From assembly GCA_020853845.1 (NCBI GenBank), contig JADYYD010000035.1, positions 1 through 54,576 of the forward strand: a DNA stretch of 54,576 nt, read 5' to 3'. A program made the translations under genes and the position numbers. Position 1 is the stretch's first letter; the number at the start of each line of letters is the position of its first letter. Source of the stretch: Candidatus Melainabacteria bacterium. Its GTDB lineage: Bacteria; Cyanobacteriota; Vampirovibrionia; Obscuribacterales; Obscuribacteraceae. Under the pieces are notes generated by a model that had not been told where the DNA came from, did no database searches, and saw nothing but the letters and a program-made list of their open reading frames with translations. Shown here piece by piece: positions 1 through 8,305 of the stretch.

Positions 1-1407
1 AACGACACCAAGCGCCTGCGTGTTTCCAAATAAGGTCGAGCCCAGGACTAAAAGCCCCAGAGCCATAAACAGCCCCCAGAAAACGGTCGCGCCGAAAATA
101 TCTTTGCCTGTTGCCTCACCTCTGTTCGCCAGGTACCAGCCTCTGGCCGCCAGCGCCGCCAGAGCAAGCTCAACGAATACTGTCATCTTCACGGGAAAAC
201 GCAAGAGGTTGATAGACGGAATAGATTCATATACAGGCTTCCACAAGGGTACGAATTCACCCAGCGACACCAGCACAAAAATCATCATCATCCAGAGCCA
301 GAAAGCCTTTTGGTTCCATCTGGTATCACCCGTGCCGATAAATGCCAGCACCATAACCGGTGCACCTAGAAACAAACTGGTCACGTAAGCCATCGAATTC
401 GGATATGTCGGGTATAAAGCATAGTGGGCCATATTCAGCTCACCAAGCGGCTGCATGAAAAGCAATCCGAGAAAGTCGAACCAACCGGCGCTCCAATTCA
501 ATGCATCGGACGGATCAAATTTGGAAAGTTGCGGTGAGCTTTTCACAGCTTCGATCATGGGAAATATGTTGGCTGCATTGCAAGCAAGCGAGAGCAAAAG
601 CGCTGCTGCGAGCTGCAAGATGAAGCGGGTGGCGGCATTGGCGCGGCTGCTCTCGGGTGCCAACTCAGCGATTTTCAAAAGCGAGTAGACGCTATAAATG
701 AAGCACTCGGCAATAAACATCTCGGGGCGTCCGGCGCCGAATTGTTGCGCAAGAACGACGGAAAGCAGCGCAGTCAGGGATACTGCAAGTTTGGGCGCGG
801 CGGCAATGCGATCGATGAGAAACAGCGCCAGCGGTGTCCAGCAAACAGAAAAAAGGAGTAAAAGGTTGATGCTCGAGCCAAGCATGTAGCCGCACAGCAT
901 GAACATAAAACCAAATAGAGCCGCCGGGCTGGTAAGCCTTTCCACAAGCAGCGCCGGACCTTCCCGCCTTGGATATGCCGATTCCCTCGAATAGTTTGAG
1001 AACCAGACAAAGCCACCAACGCCTGCCACCAACAAATGAAAGAAAAGAAGAAATCCTTGCGCACGGGCGGCGTCGAAGAAGTAGGCGGCATAGCCGGGCA
1101 GGTAGGAAAGCGGCCAGGAAACCGCCACCTCAGGAGTGCCGCCCAGGACATATGGATTCCAGAGCGGCTTCATGAGCGTGAAGCCGTGCTCGGCGGTAAA
1201 GACTTGCTGGATGAATTTGGCTGCGGGCGCGAAGTTATAAGTGTAATCGGACAGATAAAGGCTTTGAGAGTGAAACAGAAACGGCGAGACTACATACAGC
1301 AATACCGCAGCATAAGCGAAAGTCACCGACGCTAATGCGGACCAGCCAGGCATACCGGTTTTGCCTATAGGCTCTTGGCTCGTTCCGGCGTTGGCTGTTA
1401 GTGACAT
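1..1407 (-). CDS. YfhO-like multi-spanning membrane protein, 3' end outside window
   Basis: The frame from the ATG at 1407 is open for 469 codons to the left edge, so the gene is 3'-truncated by the window. It encodes a very hydrophobic protein with about ten membrane segments. An early hydrophobic helix is followed by a periplasmic stretch reading YLSDYTYNFAP and then PLWNPYVLGGTPE. The W-N-P-Y-x-x-G-G-x-P signature is what YfhO/PF09586-type proteins and other GT-C-like glycosyltransferases show in their first external loop. Known relatives help to glycosylate lipoteichoic acid or other envelope polymers; the substrate here is unknown. It lies 25 nt behind a 37-residue membrane peptide and downstream of radA-uvrC, probably in the same transcript. 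Family confidence is moderate and function is inferred. Confidence 0.75.
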   Translation of the reverse strand, partial: MSLTANAGTSQEPIGKTGMPGWSALASVTFAYAAVLLYVVSPFLFHSQSLYLSDYTYNFAPAAKFIQQVFTAEHGFTLMKPLWNPYVLGGTPEVAVSWPLSYLPGYAAYFFDAARAQGFLLFFHLLVAGVGGFVWFSNYSRESAYPRREGPALLVERLTSPAALFGFMFMLCGYMLGSSINLLLLFSVCWTPLALFLIDRIAAAPKLAVSLTALLSVVLAQQFGAGRPEMFIAECFIYSVYSLLKIAELAPESSRANAATRFILQLAAALLLSLACNAANIFPMIEAVKSSPQLSKFDPSDALNWSAGWFDFLGLLFMQPLGELNMAHYALYPTYPNSMAYVTSLFLGAPVMVLAFIGTGDTRWNQKAFWLWMMMIFVLVSLGEFVPLWKPVYESIPSINLLRFPVKMTVFVELALAALAARGWYLANRGEATGKDIFGATVFWGLFMALGLLVLGSTLFGNTQALGVV

Positions 1408-1432
1408 TTGATTGGAAATTCAGCCAGTTTTT

Positions 1433-1546
1433 CTACTGGAACATGAACATGACCTGCGGGACCAACGAAGCAATGAAAGTGAACACCATGATAAAGATGA
1501 TGAAAGTCATCACTTGTTTCTTGCGCTTGAGAAAAAACGTTATCAT
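1433..1546 (-). CDS. 37-residue single-span membrane peptide
   Basis: Too short for usual gene callers. An ATG at 1546 is preceded by GAGGGCGAAGTACG, giving a ribosome binding site at good distance, and the frame runs 37 codons to a TAG. The product is a basic head (KRKK) followed by one strongly hydrophobic helix of about 20 residues ending in PQVMFMFQ, so it should sit in the inner membrane with N-in topology. It lies 24 nt after the uvrC stop and 25 nt before the YfhO-like gene, on the same strand, as expected for an operon member. No family is recognised; small one-span proteins of similar design exist in many bacteria (for example DUF4044), but no homology is claimed. Confidence 0.55.
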   Translation of the reverse strand: MITFFLKRKKQVMTFIIFIMVFTFIASLVPQVMFMFQ

Positions 1547-1570
1547 CGTACTTCGCCCTCATTCATCCTT

Positions 1571-3604
1571 TCAGTCTTGAAAATCAGCCTCGGCTACCTT
1601 CAAGTTGCCTTCGTCAACGGCATTATAAGCCTCGTCGGCTTCTGGAAGCGAGTCGGAAATCTCATTTGAGTCTTCAGACTCGTCCTCGATAAAACCTATT
1701 GTCTCATCATCGCCGCCATCGCCTGCCGCATCCGCACTCATTTTCTTATCTTTGGCGCCGGCTGACAAGGCATTGAAAATCGAGGCGGCAACATTCTTTG
1801 GCAACCCCGGCACGGCTTTCAGCTCTTCCAGCGTTGCTTCTTTTACCTTTTCGAAAGTGCCGAAATGCTGAATTAGAAGTTTTCTGCGCGATGCACCCAC
1901 GCCCGGCAAAAGATCCAGACCCGACATGAGAGAGCGTTTCGCCCGCAGCTTTCTGTGAAAGGTGATGGCAAATCTGTGTGCCTCATCGCGCGTGCGCTGC
2001 AAAACGTGCAATGCTTCGCTGCGACGCGAAATCAACAGCGGCGAGGAATTGCCCGGTTTATAAACTTCTTCTTGCTTCTTAGCAAGTCCGATTATATCGA
2101 TATCTTTTATATTCAGTTCCGCTAGCGCTTCCAGAGCAGCATTCAACTGTCCTTTGCCGCCGTCGATGATAATAAGATCGGGAAACGGCTTCTGCTCTTT
2201 TTGCAGACGCGAATACCGCCTGCCGACGACTTCTTTCATCGATGCAAAATCGTTGGCGACACCTTCGACACCGCGAATTTTAAAACGGCGATAGTCGGAT
2301 TTTTTCGGCTGCCCGTCCTCAAAAACCACCATGCTTGCTACGTTGTCCGTACCCTGAATGTTCGAAATATCGAAACATTCGATGCGCCTGGGCGGTTTAA
2401 CTGTCCCTAGCTCTTCCTGCAAGTGCGCGATCAGGCGGACAACTTTTGCGTCTGCTTCTTGCTTTTCTGTAATTTCCTTTTCCAAAGCGAGCTCAGCGTT
2501 TTTCTTCGCCATCTCGATCATTTTGACTTTGCCGCCGCGCTGCGGAATTCCAACGCGCACTGAATACTTTGACTTGGCAGACAGAACATCACTCAAAGCT
2601 GCTGCATCTTCCACTTGATGTTGCAGCATCACTTCTTGAGGCACGGAGACGTCTTCGACGGATGTGTAATAGAGATCGATAAACGATTGATACGCCTCAT
2701 CCCACGATGTGCGATCTGTCAGAGGCAAACAAACCGTTTCCGAAGACGTCAATTTACCTTCCCTTACGCGCATAATGCAAATGGCAATAAGCTTGTTGGC
2801 ATGCGCCTCGGCGATGATGTCCTGACTGACCTTTTTGTCTTTGAAAAAGACCTGCTGCTTTTCAATTACAGTTTCGAGCGCTCGCAAACGATCGCGAATT
2901 TTTGCCGCTTTTTCGTACTCGAGATTTTCCGATGCTGCTTCCATCTGTTGCTTAAGCTGGCTCATCACCTCGGTTTGGCGCCCGGCAAGAAACAGTTCCA
3001 CTTGAGCGACCATTTCCAAATACTCAGGTTCGGCAACAAGATTTTGACAAGGACCAAGACACAAACCGATGTAATAATTCATGCACGGTCTGTCTTTGAA
3101 AAGTGGCGACTTGCGCTGGCGCATTGGAAACACCTTGCGCAAAATCCTTACTGTGTCCCACATCATGCCGGTTTCGACATACGGGCCAAATACGCGAGAC
3201 TTGGGATTTTCTTTCTTGTACTTTTGCGGATCGCGCACCATGATCAAGCGCGGATACGCGACATCGTAAGTGATAGCCAGCCACGGATAGCGTTTATCGT
3301 CTTTGAGAGTGACGTTGTAGCGCGGCATATGCTGGCGCACAAGATTCGCTTCCAGCAAAAGCGCTTCTTTCTCGGAATTGGTGACGATGACATTCACATC
3401 AGCAACTTTCGGCATCAGAACGGCCAGCTTGGGGCGCTCGCGGGGAGCCGTATCCAGCCAATATGACTTGACCCGGCTTTTCAGGTTCAACGCTTTGCCG
3501 ATGTAGATGATGGTGCCTTCTTCATCTCGAAAGATGTAGACACCGGGAGAATCGGGAAGCGTTGAAAGTGCGTTTTGAACCTTTTCGTTCTGGGCGTTGC
3601 GCAT
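1571..3604 (-). CDS. uvrC: Excinuclease ABC subunit C
   Basis: UvrC makes both incisions around bulky DNA lesions after UvrA-UvrB recognition. The 677-residue product starts with a GIY-YIG nuclease domain (GVYIFRD, then IIYIGKALNLKSRV, about residues 20-100). Next come the Cys-rich segment (CMNYYIGLCLGPCQN), the UVR motif (EYEKAAKIRDRLRALE, near 215) and the RNase H-like C-terminal nuclease (ECFDISNIQGT, then DLIIIDGGKGQ). The tandem HhH tail (LLPGVGASRRKLLIQHFGT) completes the fold. It is longer than most UvrC proteins because of an extra acidic tail of about 55 residues (DDETIGFIEDESEDS) that is not part of the family. Its ATG lies 3 nt after the radA stop, indicating co-transcription of the two repair genes. 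Confidence 0.97.
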   Translation of the reverse strand: MRNAQNEKVQNALSTLPDSPGVYIFRDEEGTIIYIGKALNLKSRVKSYWLDTAPRERPKLAVLMPKVADVNVIVTNSEKEALLLEANLVRQHMPRYNVTLKDDKRYPWLAITYDVAYPRLIMVRDPQKYKKENPKSRVFGPYVETGMMWDTVRILRKVFPMRQRKSPLFKDRPCMNYYIGLCLGPCQNLVAEPEYLEMVAQVELFLAGRQTEVMSQLKQQMEAASENLEYEKAAKIRDRLRALETVIEKQQVFFKDKKVSQDIIAEAHANKLIAICIMRVREGKLTSSETVCLPLTDRTSWDEAYQSFIDLYYTSVEDVSVPQEVMLQHQVEDAAALSDVLSAKSKYSVRVGIPQRGGKVKMIEMAKKNAELALEKEITEKQEADAKVVRLIAHLQEELGTVKPPRRIECFDISNIQGTDNVASMVVFEDGQPKKSDYRRFKIRGVEGVANDFASMKEVVGRRYSRLQKEQKPFPDLIIIDGGKGQLNAALEALAELNIKDIDIIGLAKKQEEVYKPGNSSPLLISRRSEALHVLQRTRDEAHRFAITFHRKLRAKRSLMSGLDLLPGVGASRRKLLIQHFGTFEKVKEATLEELKAVPGLPKNVAASIFNALSAGAKDKKMSADAAGDGGDDETIGFIEDESEDSNEISDSLPEADEAYNAVDEGNLKVAEADFQD

Positions 3605-3607
3605 GTC

Positions 3608-5101
3608 TCAGTCCATTTTGCCGCCCTCGAAACTGCCCGATGCCGGTCGCTTTTTGGCAGTTTCGAATCCGGGAATTGCCTGCATCAAAGCTTCACTCAA
3701 AGTCTCCACCCCGACCACCTGCATAGGCTCGAGGTTTCCATCCAAAGGCAAATTGCTCTTCGGCACTATGGCGCGTTTAAATCCAAGCTTTTGCGCTTCT
3801 TTCAATCGTTGCAAAACAGCCTTGACCGGGCGGACTTCACCGGTCAACCCGATCTCGCCCAAGAAAAGCAAGCCGGGATCGATCGAGCGATCCAGCAGCG
3901 AGGTGGCGATGGCGGCAGCGATACCGAGGTCGCCTGACGGGTCGCTGAATTCCATGCCGCCGACCACATTGACATAAACGTCGCAGTGGGAGACGAAAAG
4001 CCCCGACTTCTTCTCCAGCACCGCCAGCAATTGAAGAAGGCGATTATAGTCAAAGCCATTAGAGACGCGGCGCGCATTAGAAAAGGTCGTATTGGAAACA
4101 AGCGCCTGCACTTCCAGAAGCAGGGAGCGGCGTCCCTCCCCTCCGGCTATGACGGCAGTTCCGGGCGGTGATTGTTTCTTGCCTAGATGATTGAGACGGT
4201 CGCCCAGAAAGAGCGCGCTGGGGTTGTCGACCTCTTTCAAGCCCTGGTCCGTCATGGAGAAAACAGCTATTTCGTGCGTTGCGCCAAAGCGGTTTTTCAC
4301 ACCGCGCAAGATTCTCAGCTCGCGCGCTCTGTCACCTTCGAATTGCAAAACCACATCGACCATGTGCTCCAAAACTCGCGGTCCTGCGATGGCGCCTTCC
4401 TTGGTTACGTGCCCGACAAGAATGGTGGCGATGCCATGCTCCTTGGCTGCTGCGATCATTGCCTGGGCGCATTCGCGCACTTGAGAGACGGAGCCGGGAG
4501 CGCTCTCCACTTGCGGATGAAAAACAGACTGAATGCTGTCGACGATGGTGACTCGGGCGTCGCCGGACATCATGTTTTGGGCTATGGAAACGACGTTCTG
4601 CCCGGCGTCGACGAGAATGTTCTTCGAGGAAACACCCAGCCGCTCAGCTCTCAAACGCACCTGGTGGGCGGATTCTTCGCCGGCGACATAGAGAAGCGTG
4701 CTGTTTTGACTTAAGAATCGAGCCACCTGGAGCAGCAATGTGGACTTGCCGATACCTGGATCACCAGCCAGAAGAACCACGCTGCCCGGCACCAGACCGC
4801 CTCCGAGTACTTCATCCAAGCCCGCCAGCCCGGTCGGCATGCGCTGGCTGTCGGATGCCTCGATTTCCGAAAGAGGCTGAGCGAGCGGGCGCTCCGCTTC
4901 AGCCAGGGCGGTTCGACCACCCTTAAGCGAAAGGGACGGGTGCGAGCGGCTCAGTGCCGTCTGCGCAGCAGCTCCGGCAGCCTCACCTACCAACTCTTCG
5001 ACAAGCGAGCCCCAGGACCCGCACTCAGTGCAGCGCCCCAGAAAACCGTTTGCTTGAAACCCACACTGCTGGCAGATCCAGCGCGTTTTTGTTTTTGCCA
5101 T
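3608..5101 (-). CDS. radA: DNA repair protein RadA/Sms
   Basis: RadA is a hexameric DnaB-like helicase that drives branch migration during recombination. The 497-residue product has the four-Cys zinc finger at the N-terminus (CQQCGF and CTECGSWGS), a RecA-like ATPase core with Walker A GDPGIGKST, the RadA-specific KNRFG motif, and a C-terminal Lon-protease-like domain (FSDPSGDLGIAAAIATSLLD, GEIGLTGEVRPV). All expected family landmarks are present. The ATG at 5101 immediately precedes the zinc finger, which is the usual start. It is the first gene of a minus-strand run followed by uvrC with a 3-nt gap, and it diverges from the small gene at 5275. Confidence 0.97.
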   Translation of the reverse strand: MAKTKTRWICQQCGFQANGFLGRCTECGSWGSLVEELVGEAAGAAAQTALSRSHPSLSLKGGRTALAEAERPLAQPLSEIEASDSQRMPTGLAGLDEVLGGGLVPGSVVLLAGDPGIGKSTLLLQVARFLSQNSTLLYVAGEESAHQVRLRAERLGVSSKNILVDAGQNVVSIAQNMMSGDARVTIVDSIQSVFHPQVESAPGSVSQVRECAQAMIAAAKEHGIATILVGHVTKEGAIAGPRVLEHMVDVVLQFEGDRARELRILRGVKNRFGATHEIAVFSMTDQGLKEVDNPSALFLGDRLNHLGKKQSPPGTAVIAGGEGRRSLLLEVQALVSNTTFSNARRVSNGFDYNRLLQLLAVLEKKSGLFVSHCDVYVNVVGGMEFSDPSGDLGIAAAIATSLLDRSIDPGLLFLGEIGLTGEVRPVKAVLQRLKEAQKLGFKRAIVPKSNLPLDGNLEPMQVVGVETLSEALMQAIPGFETAKKRPASGSFEGGKMD

Positions 5102-5243
5102 CGTCCAGCCTGTAAATAGCTCATCCGCTCAAGCACTAATTTTAAGGGCGCTAAAGGCCAATGTTGCGGCTTTGTTCTACTTTTAAGAAAAACTGCGCCC
5201 GGCCAATTCTTTCCATGTATACTTTTGCAAGATGTCAACGGAA

Positions 5244-5249
5244 TATACT
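5244..5249 (+). promoter_or_regulatory. Candidate -10 box (TATACT) for the small gene at 5275
   Basis: TATACT at 5244-5249 is a 5/6 match to the sigma70 -10 consensus and would start transcription near 5256. That leaves about 19 nt of leader carrying the GGAGG site. A second TATACTT copy lies about 25 nt upstream (near 5218). No good -35 at 16-18 nt was found, so this is only a candidate. Confidence 0.3.
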
Positions 5250-5274
5250 TCCCTCTCTCCGTCGGAGGCAATTT

Positions 5275-5553
5275 ATGCTGGAAATACTTGTATCCGTTGC
5301 AATCACAAACGCTCCAGCCACCTTGGGCGATGTGAAAAGCGTTCCTCTCAGTCCGTTAGCCCGAGCCAAGCAAGAGTTCATCATTGCTCAAAAGTACGGT
5401 GGTACTGATCCGAAGGGACCGGACCCGCACGGCGACGATCCGCACGACGAAGTGCACGATTCGAAGCTGCCGGCCAATGCAGAAAGAAGCAACGGCAAGG
5501 CGCCGAAAGACGTGTACGGCGGCAGAGTGCCGAACGATCAAGCTCCGTATTAA
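5275..5553 (+). CDS. Small hydrophilic His/Asp-rich protein, 92 residues
   Basis: The frame is open from 5161, but the ATG at 5275 has a clear GGAGG site (GTCGGAGGCAATTT before it) and gives a sensible N-terminus, so this start is preferred. The product begins with a mildly hydrophobic segment (MLEILVSVAITNAP). It then continues as a Pro-, Asp- and His-rich hydrophilic tail (DPKGPDPHGDDPHDE around residues 45-60) ending in VPNDQAPY. There are no Cys residues and no domain I recognise. A double glycine occurs at residues 42-43, just before the low-complexity tail. A terminator-like hairpin follows the stop. It is probably a single-gene unit between radA and lgt, with unknown function. Confidence 0.6.
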   Translation: MLEILVSVAITNAPATLGDVKSVPLSPLARAKQEFIIAQKYGGTDPKGPDPHGDDPHDEVHDSKLPANAERSNGKAPKDVYGGRVPNDQAPY

Positions 5554-5583
5554 GTTTCAAGCTGGCGAAACTGCAAAAGAGCG

Positions 5584-5604
5584 CGCCTCGAATTGAGGCG
5601 TTTT
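5584..5604 (+). terminator. Rho-independent terminator candidate
   Basis: CGCCTC at 5584-5589 pairs perfectly with GAGGCG at 5595-5600 around the loop GAATT, followed by TTTT. It lies 30 nt after the stop of the 92-residue gene and 30 nt before lgt, so it would end the former's transcript. The stem is short (6 bp), so strength is uncertain. Confidence 0.5.
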
Positions 5605-5635
5605 GCGCGTGCGGCTACAATTAATAAGCTGACGC

Positions 5636-6451
5636 GTGAAAGGCATTTTCTTGATTTTTGAATCTCCGGGCGCAATTCTTTTCAAATTGGGACCGATCAC
5701 TGTCCGCTGGTACGGGCTCATGTTCGTGCTGGGATTTTTTGCCGCGTCCGCCATGGCGATGCGCCTGGCAAAGAAGTGGAATTTGGACACGGAAGAACTG
5801 CTGAACACCGCATTCTGGGGATTCGGCGGTGGCGTGATTGGTGCCAGGCTCTACTTCGTACTTTTGAACTACAAGCATTTCTTGAGCGAACCGCTCACAG
5901 CTCTCATGATCTGGACGGGCGGTTTGTCGATTCACGGTGGTCTTATCGGTGGAATTCTTGCCGGCATTGTTTATTGCCGTGTGAAGAAACTGCCGATTCT
6001 CGTAACGGCAGATCTCATTCTTTCCGCTATGCCGCTTGCCCAGGCGATCGGGCGCTGGGGAAACTTTTTCAATTCGGAAGCATTCGGCCGACCTGTAGGA
6101 GAGGACTTTCCGTTGAAACTCTTCATTCCGCAGGAGAGCAGACCCTGGGAGTTCAAAGAACAGAAATATTTCCAGCCTACTTTTCTCTATGAGTCAGTTT
6201 TTGACTTGCTGCTCTTTTGTCTTCTCTATTTCGGGTTGGCTGAGCGCTTGCGCAAATATCCCGGCGTGCTCGGCTGTCTCTACATCATCGGTTATTCAAT
6301 CGGGCGTCTAATTATCGAACCGATGCGCACAGACAGTCTGCTTGCCTTCGGCATACCGGCGGCAATCGTAACCAGCACAATTCTGCTTGCAGTGGCGGCA
6401 ATACTGGCGGCGGTGCTTGTCGTCCATCACCGCAAACATTCTGCTACTTGA
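5636..6451 (+). CDS. lgt: Prolipoprotein diacylglyceryl transferase
   Basis: Lgt moves diacylglycerol from phosphatidylglycerol to the lipobox cysteine of prolipoproteins in the inner membrane. The 271-residue product has about seven membrane helices, the family signature HGGLIGGILAG with the essential His-Gly, and the GRWGNFFNSEAFG segment that holds the Arg and Asn/Glu of the active site. The GTG at 5636 is the only start giving the full N-terminus (FESPGAILFKLGPITVRWYG). No strong Shine-Dalgarno is seen, only weak purines. The 3' end overlaps the convergent secreted-protein gene by 8 nt. A clear substrate of this pathway in the window is the parvulin lipoprotein at 29671. Confidence 0.97.
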   Translation: MKGIFLIFESPGAILFKLGPITVRWYGLMFVLGFFAASAMAMRLAKKWNLDTEELLNTAFWGFGGGVIGARLYFVLLNYKHFLSEPLTALMIWTGGLSIHGGLIGGILAGIVYCRVKKLPILVTADLILSAMPLAQAIGRWGNFFNSEAFGRPVGEDFPLKLFIPQESRPWEFKEQKYFQPTFLYESVFDLLLFCLLYFGLAERLRKYPGVLGCLYIIGYSIGRLIIEPMRTDSLLAFGIPAAIVTSTILLAVAAILAAVLVVHHRKHSAT

Positions 6452-7073
6452 GCAACGTTCCGCGTTTTACAACCTTTCCGTCCACGGATGTTTTGACGTT
6501 GACAGCACTGCTTGCTGAGCCGGTGCCGGACCTGGTGGGAGCGTACGACATCGTGGCCGGCACCGCGTTTCCTGCCGGCAATGCCCGCGCAGGAGCTGCA
6601 ACTGTGCCCGCTTCGCTCTTCGGCGCACCAGGCCAAGCCTTGCCGGCCAATCTGTTTGTAGAAACACCGTCAGGCAAACTCTGTGCAGGACTCAGTCCGG
6701 CAGCCGGAATATTGGTGCCGAACTTCGCCGGACCGAGACGATTGGGATCGAGAACAACAAATCCCGGAGGCGCAGCCACGCCACCACCCGCGCTACCAAC
6801 TTGCGGAGCACCAGGAAGCATCAGCACCGGTGCTTGCTTCGCCTGCGGCAAGCGAGTATCGATCATATAAATCGGCTCAGGATCAGGCTTTGTCTGATAG
6901 ATTACCTTTGGTGTTCTATCTTCTACATAGTATTCCGGCACGCTTTTGTGCCATGTTGCTTTCTGCAACTCTCCAGTTTTATAGAGTTTGTCCGCCGAGG
7001 CTTCATGCGCACAGAATGAAGGTGTAAGAGAAAAAGCCGCAACAACAGCCAGACTTAGAGAAAGCTTGTTCAT
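6444..7073 (-). CDS. Secreted Pro/Ala-rich protein of unknown function
   Basis: The frame is open from 7094, but the ATG at 7073 has CGGAGTACGGAAT in front and begins a classical signal peptide (MNKLSLSLAVVAAFSLTPS, cleavage near residue 28 after ASA). The mature 180 residues are low in structure signals. There is a short conserved-looking block (WHKSVPEYYVEDRTPKVIY), then Pro/Gly/Ala-rich sequence, and a basic end (VDGKVVKRGTLLK). There is no catalytic motif and no lipobox. It is probably periplasmic or surface exposed. It converges with lgt (8-nt overlap of stop regions). Family unknown. Confidence 0.65.
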   Translation of the reverse strand: MNKLSLSLAVVAAFSLTPSFCAHEASADKLYKTGELQKATWHKSVPEYYVEDRTPKVIYQTKPDPEPIYMIDTRLPQAKQAPVLMLPGAPQVGSAGGGVAAPPGFVVLDPNRLGPAKFGTNIPAAGLSPAQSLPDGVSTNRLAGKAWPGAPKSEAGTVAAPARALPAGNAVPATMSYAPTRSGTGSASSAVNVKTSVDGKVVKRGTLLK

Positions 7074-7238
7074 ATTCCGTACTCCGAAAAGCAATAGCGG
7101 GCGCTCCGAGGCCAGGACAAATCGGAGCTGACAGCAGAAGGCTTCATAAAAATGTTTGATGAGCGAGTCTATTGTCCGTGCAAGAAGAACGGATTTATAC
7201 AGGAATAACCCCAGGGTAGTCCGGTAGATTTGCCTGAA

Positions 7239-8255
7239 TTAGCGCATTACGGGCGCCTTCGCCGTATGCATTTGCTCCAATCGTTCTTTTACGCTGAGAG
7301 TAAAAGGATGTGAGGCGCCAAGAGTTTTCTCGGCAATTTTCAGCGAGCGTTCGCGAAGTTTTCTTCCCTCATCCGCGCGTCCCTGCTTCTGGTAGACCTC
7401 GCAGAGATTATCCAGAGTTATAGCCAGATCCGGATGGTCCTTACCTACAGTTTTCTCGTAAATGGCAAGTGCCTTCAATTCAAGGCTCTCAGCCTTTTCA
7501 TACTGCTTTTGATCGGCGTAGAAACAAGCCAGGTTATCCAAAGCTGTTGCAACACTTGGATGTTCGTCGCCGTAAATCTTTTGCATGATCTTGAGCGAGC
7601 GCTCGAGCAGGGTAATCGCTTCTTTGTCTTTGCCAGTACGCTTGCAGCTTTCGGCAAGATTGCCCAGAGCAATCGCGACATCTGGATGGTCCGGTCCAAG
7701 AGTCTTTTCGTAGGTGGCTAATGCTTTCTGCTGCAGTGGCATGGCTTTGTCAAAACGCCCCTGCCTCATATAAAGCAACGCCAGGTTATCGGTGACCGTG
7801 GCATATTCGGAACTGTCTGCGCCGCGCATTTTCTCTATGATTGCGAGTGCTCCGTCGTACATCGGCTCTGCATCATTGAATTTGGCCTGGTCTTTCAAAA
7901 TGCCTGCCAAATTGCTCAGCGCCACTGCAAAAGAAAAGTCGTCTCGCTTCTCCAACTTGCGCATCAAATCAACTGATTGCCTGGCGCAGACTTCAGCGTT
8001 GGGGTAATCACCTTTGGCTTTGTAGACCAGAGAGAGGTTGCCCAACGTTATTGCTTTATGCGAAGAATTGTTGGTGATACCATCGGCCTCTTTGTCAGCC
8101 TTCTTCAATAGCTCTTCTGCAGCGGCATAATTGGCTGCCGACATGGCACGCTTGGCACCCAGCGAATAACGAATCCAATCTTCTTCCGATGCAAATGCAC
8201 TGCATGGAAAAATCAGACTGACAGCCAAAGTAATTAGTAAGTTGGAATTCCTCAT
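7239..8255 (-). CDS. Secreted kinesin-light-chain-type TPR protein
   Basis: The open frame reaches 8297; the ATG at 8255 is chosen because it starts a good signal peptide (MRNSNLLITLAVSLIFPCSAFA) with GAGGG upstream at slightly long spacing. The mature part is six or so 42-residue TPR units of the KLC type, each with a helix like NLALLYMRQGRFDKAMPLQQ followed by the linker KTLGPDHPDVA. Such proteins are protein-protein scaffolds, here in the periplasm or exported. It lies 50 nt downstream of nfo on the same strand and may share its transcript, although a functional link to AP-site repair is not evident. Family is clear; specific role unknown. Confidence 0.85.
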   Translation of the reverse strand: MRNSNLLITLAVSLIFPCSAFASEEDWIRYSLGAKRAMSAANYAAAEELLKKADKEADGITNNSSHKAITLGNLSLVYKAKGDYPNAEVCARQSVDLMRKLEKRDDFSFAVALSNLAGILKDQAKFNDAEPMYDGALAIIEKMRGADSSEYATVTDNLALLYMRQGRFDKAMPLQQKALATYEKTLGPDHPDVAIALGNLAESCKRTGKDKEAITLLERSLKIMQKIYGDEHPSVATALDNLACFYADQKQYEKAESLELKALAIYEKTVGKDHPDLAITLDNLCEVYQKQGRADEGRKLRERSLKIAEKTLGASHPFTLSVKERLEQMHTAKAPVMR

Positions 8256-8305
8256 GTCGCCGGACATCCCTCGGTAGCCCATGTCAATAGCATACACGAA
8301 GTTTG

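Noticed and set aside
2615-3466. 283-codon plus-strand frame opposite uvrC
   Set aside because: It mirrors the uvrC coding frame; the uvrC motifs are intact, and the antisense product has no family features.
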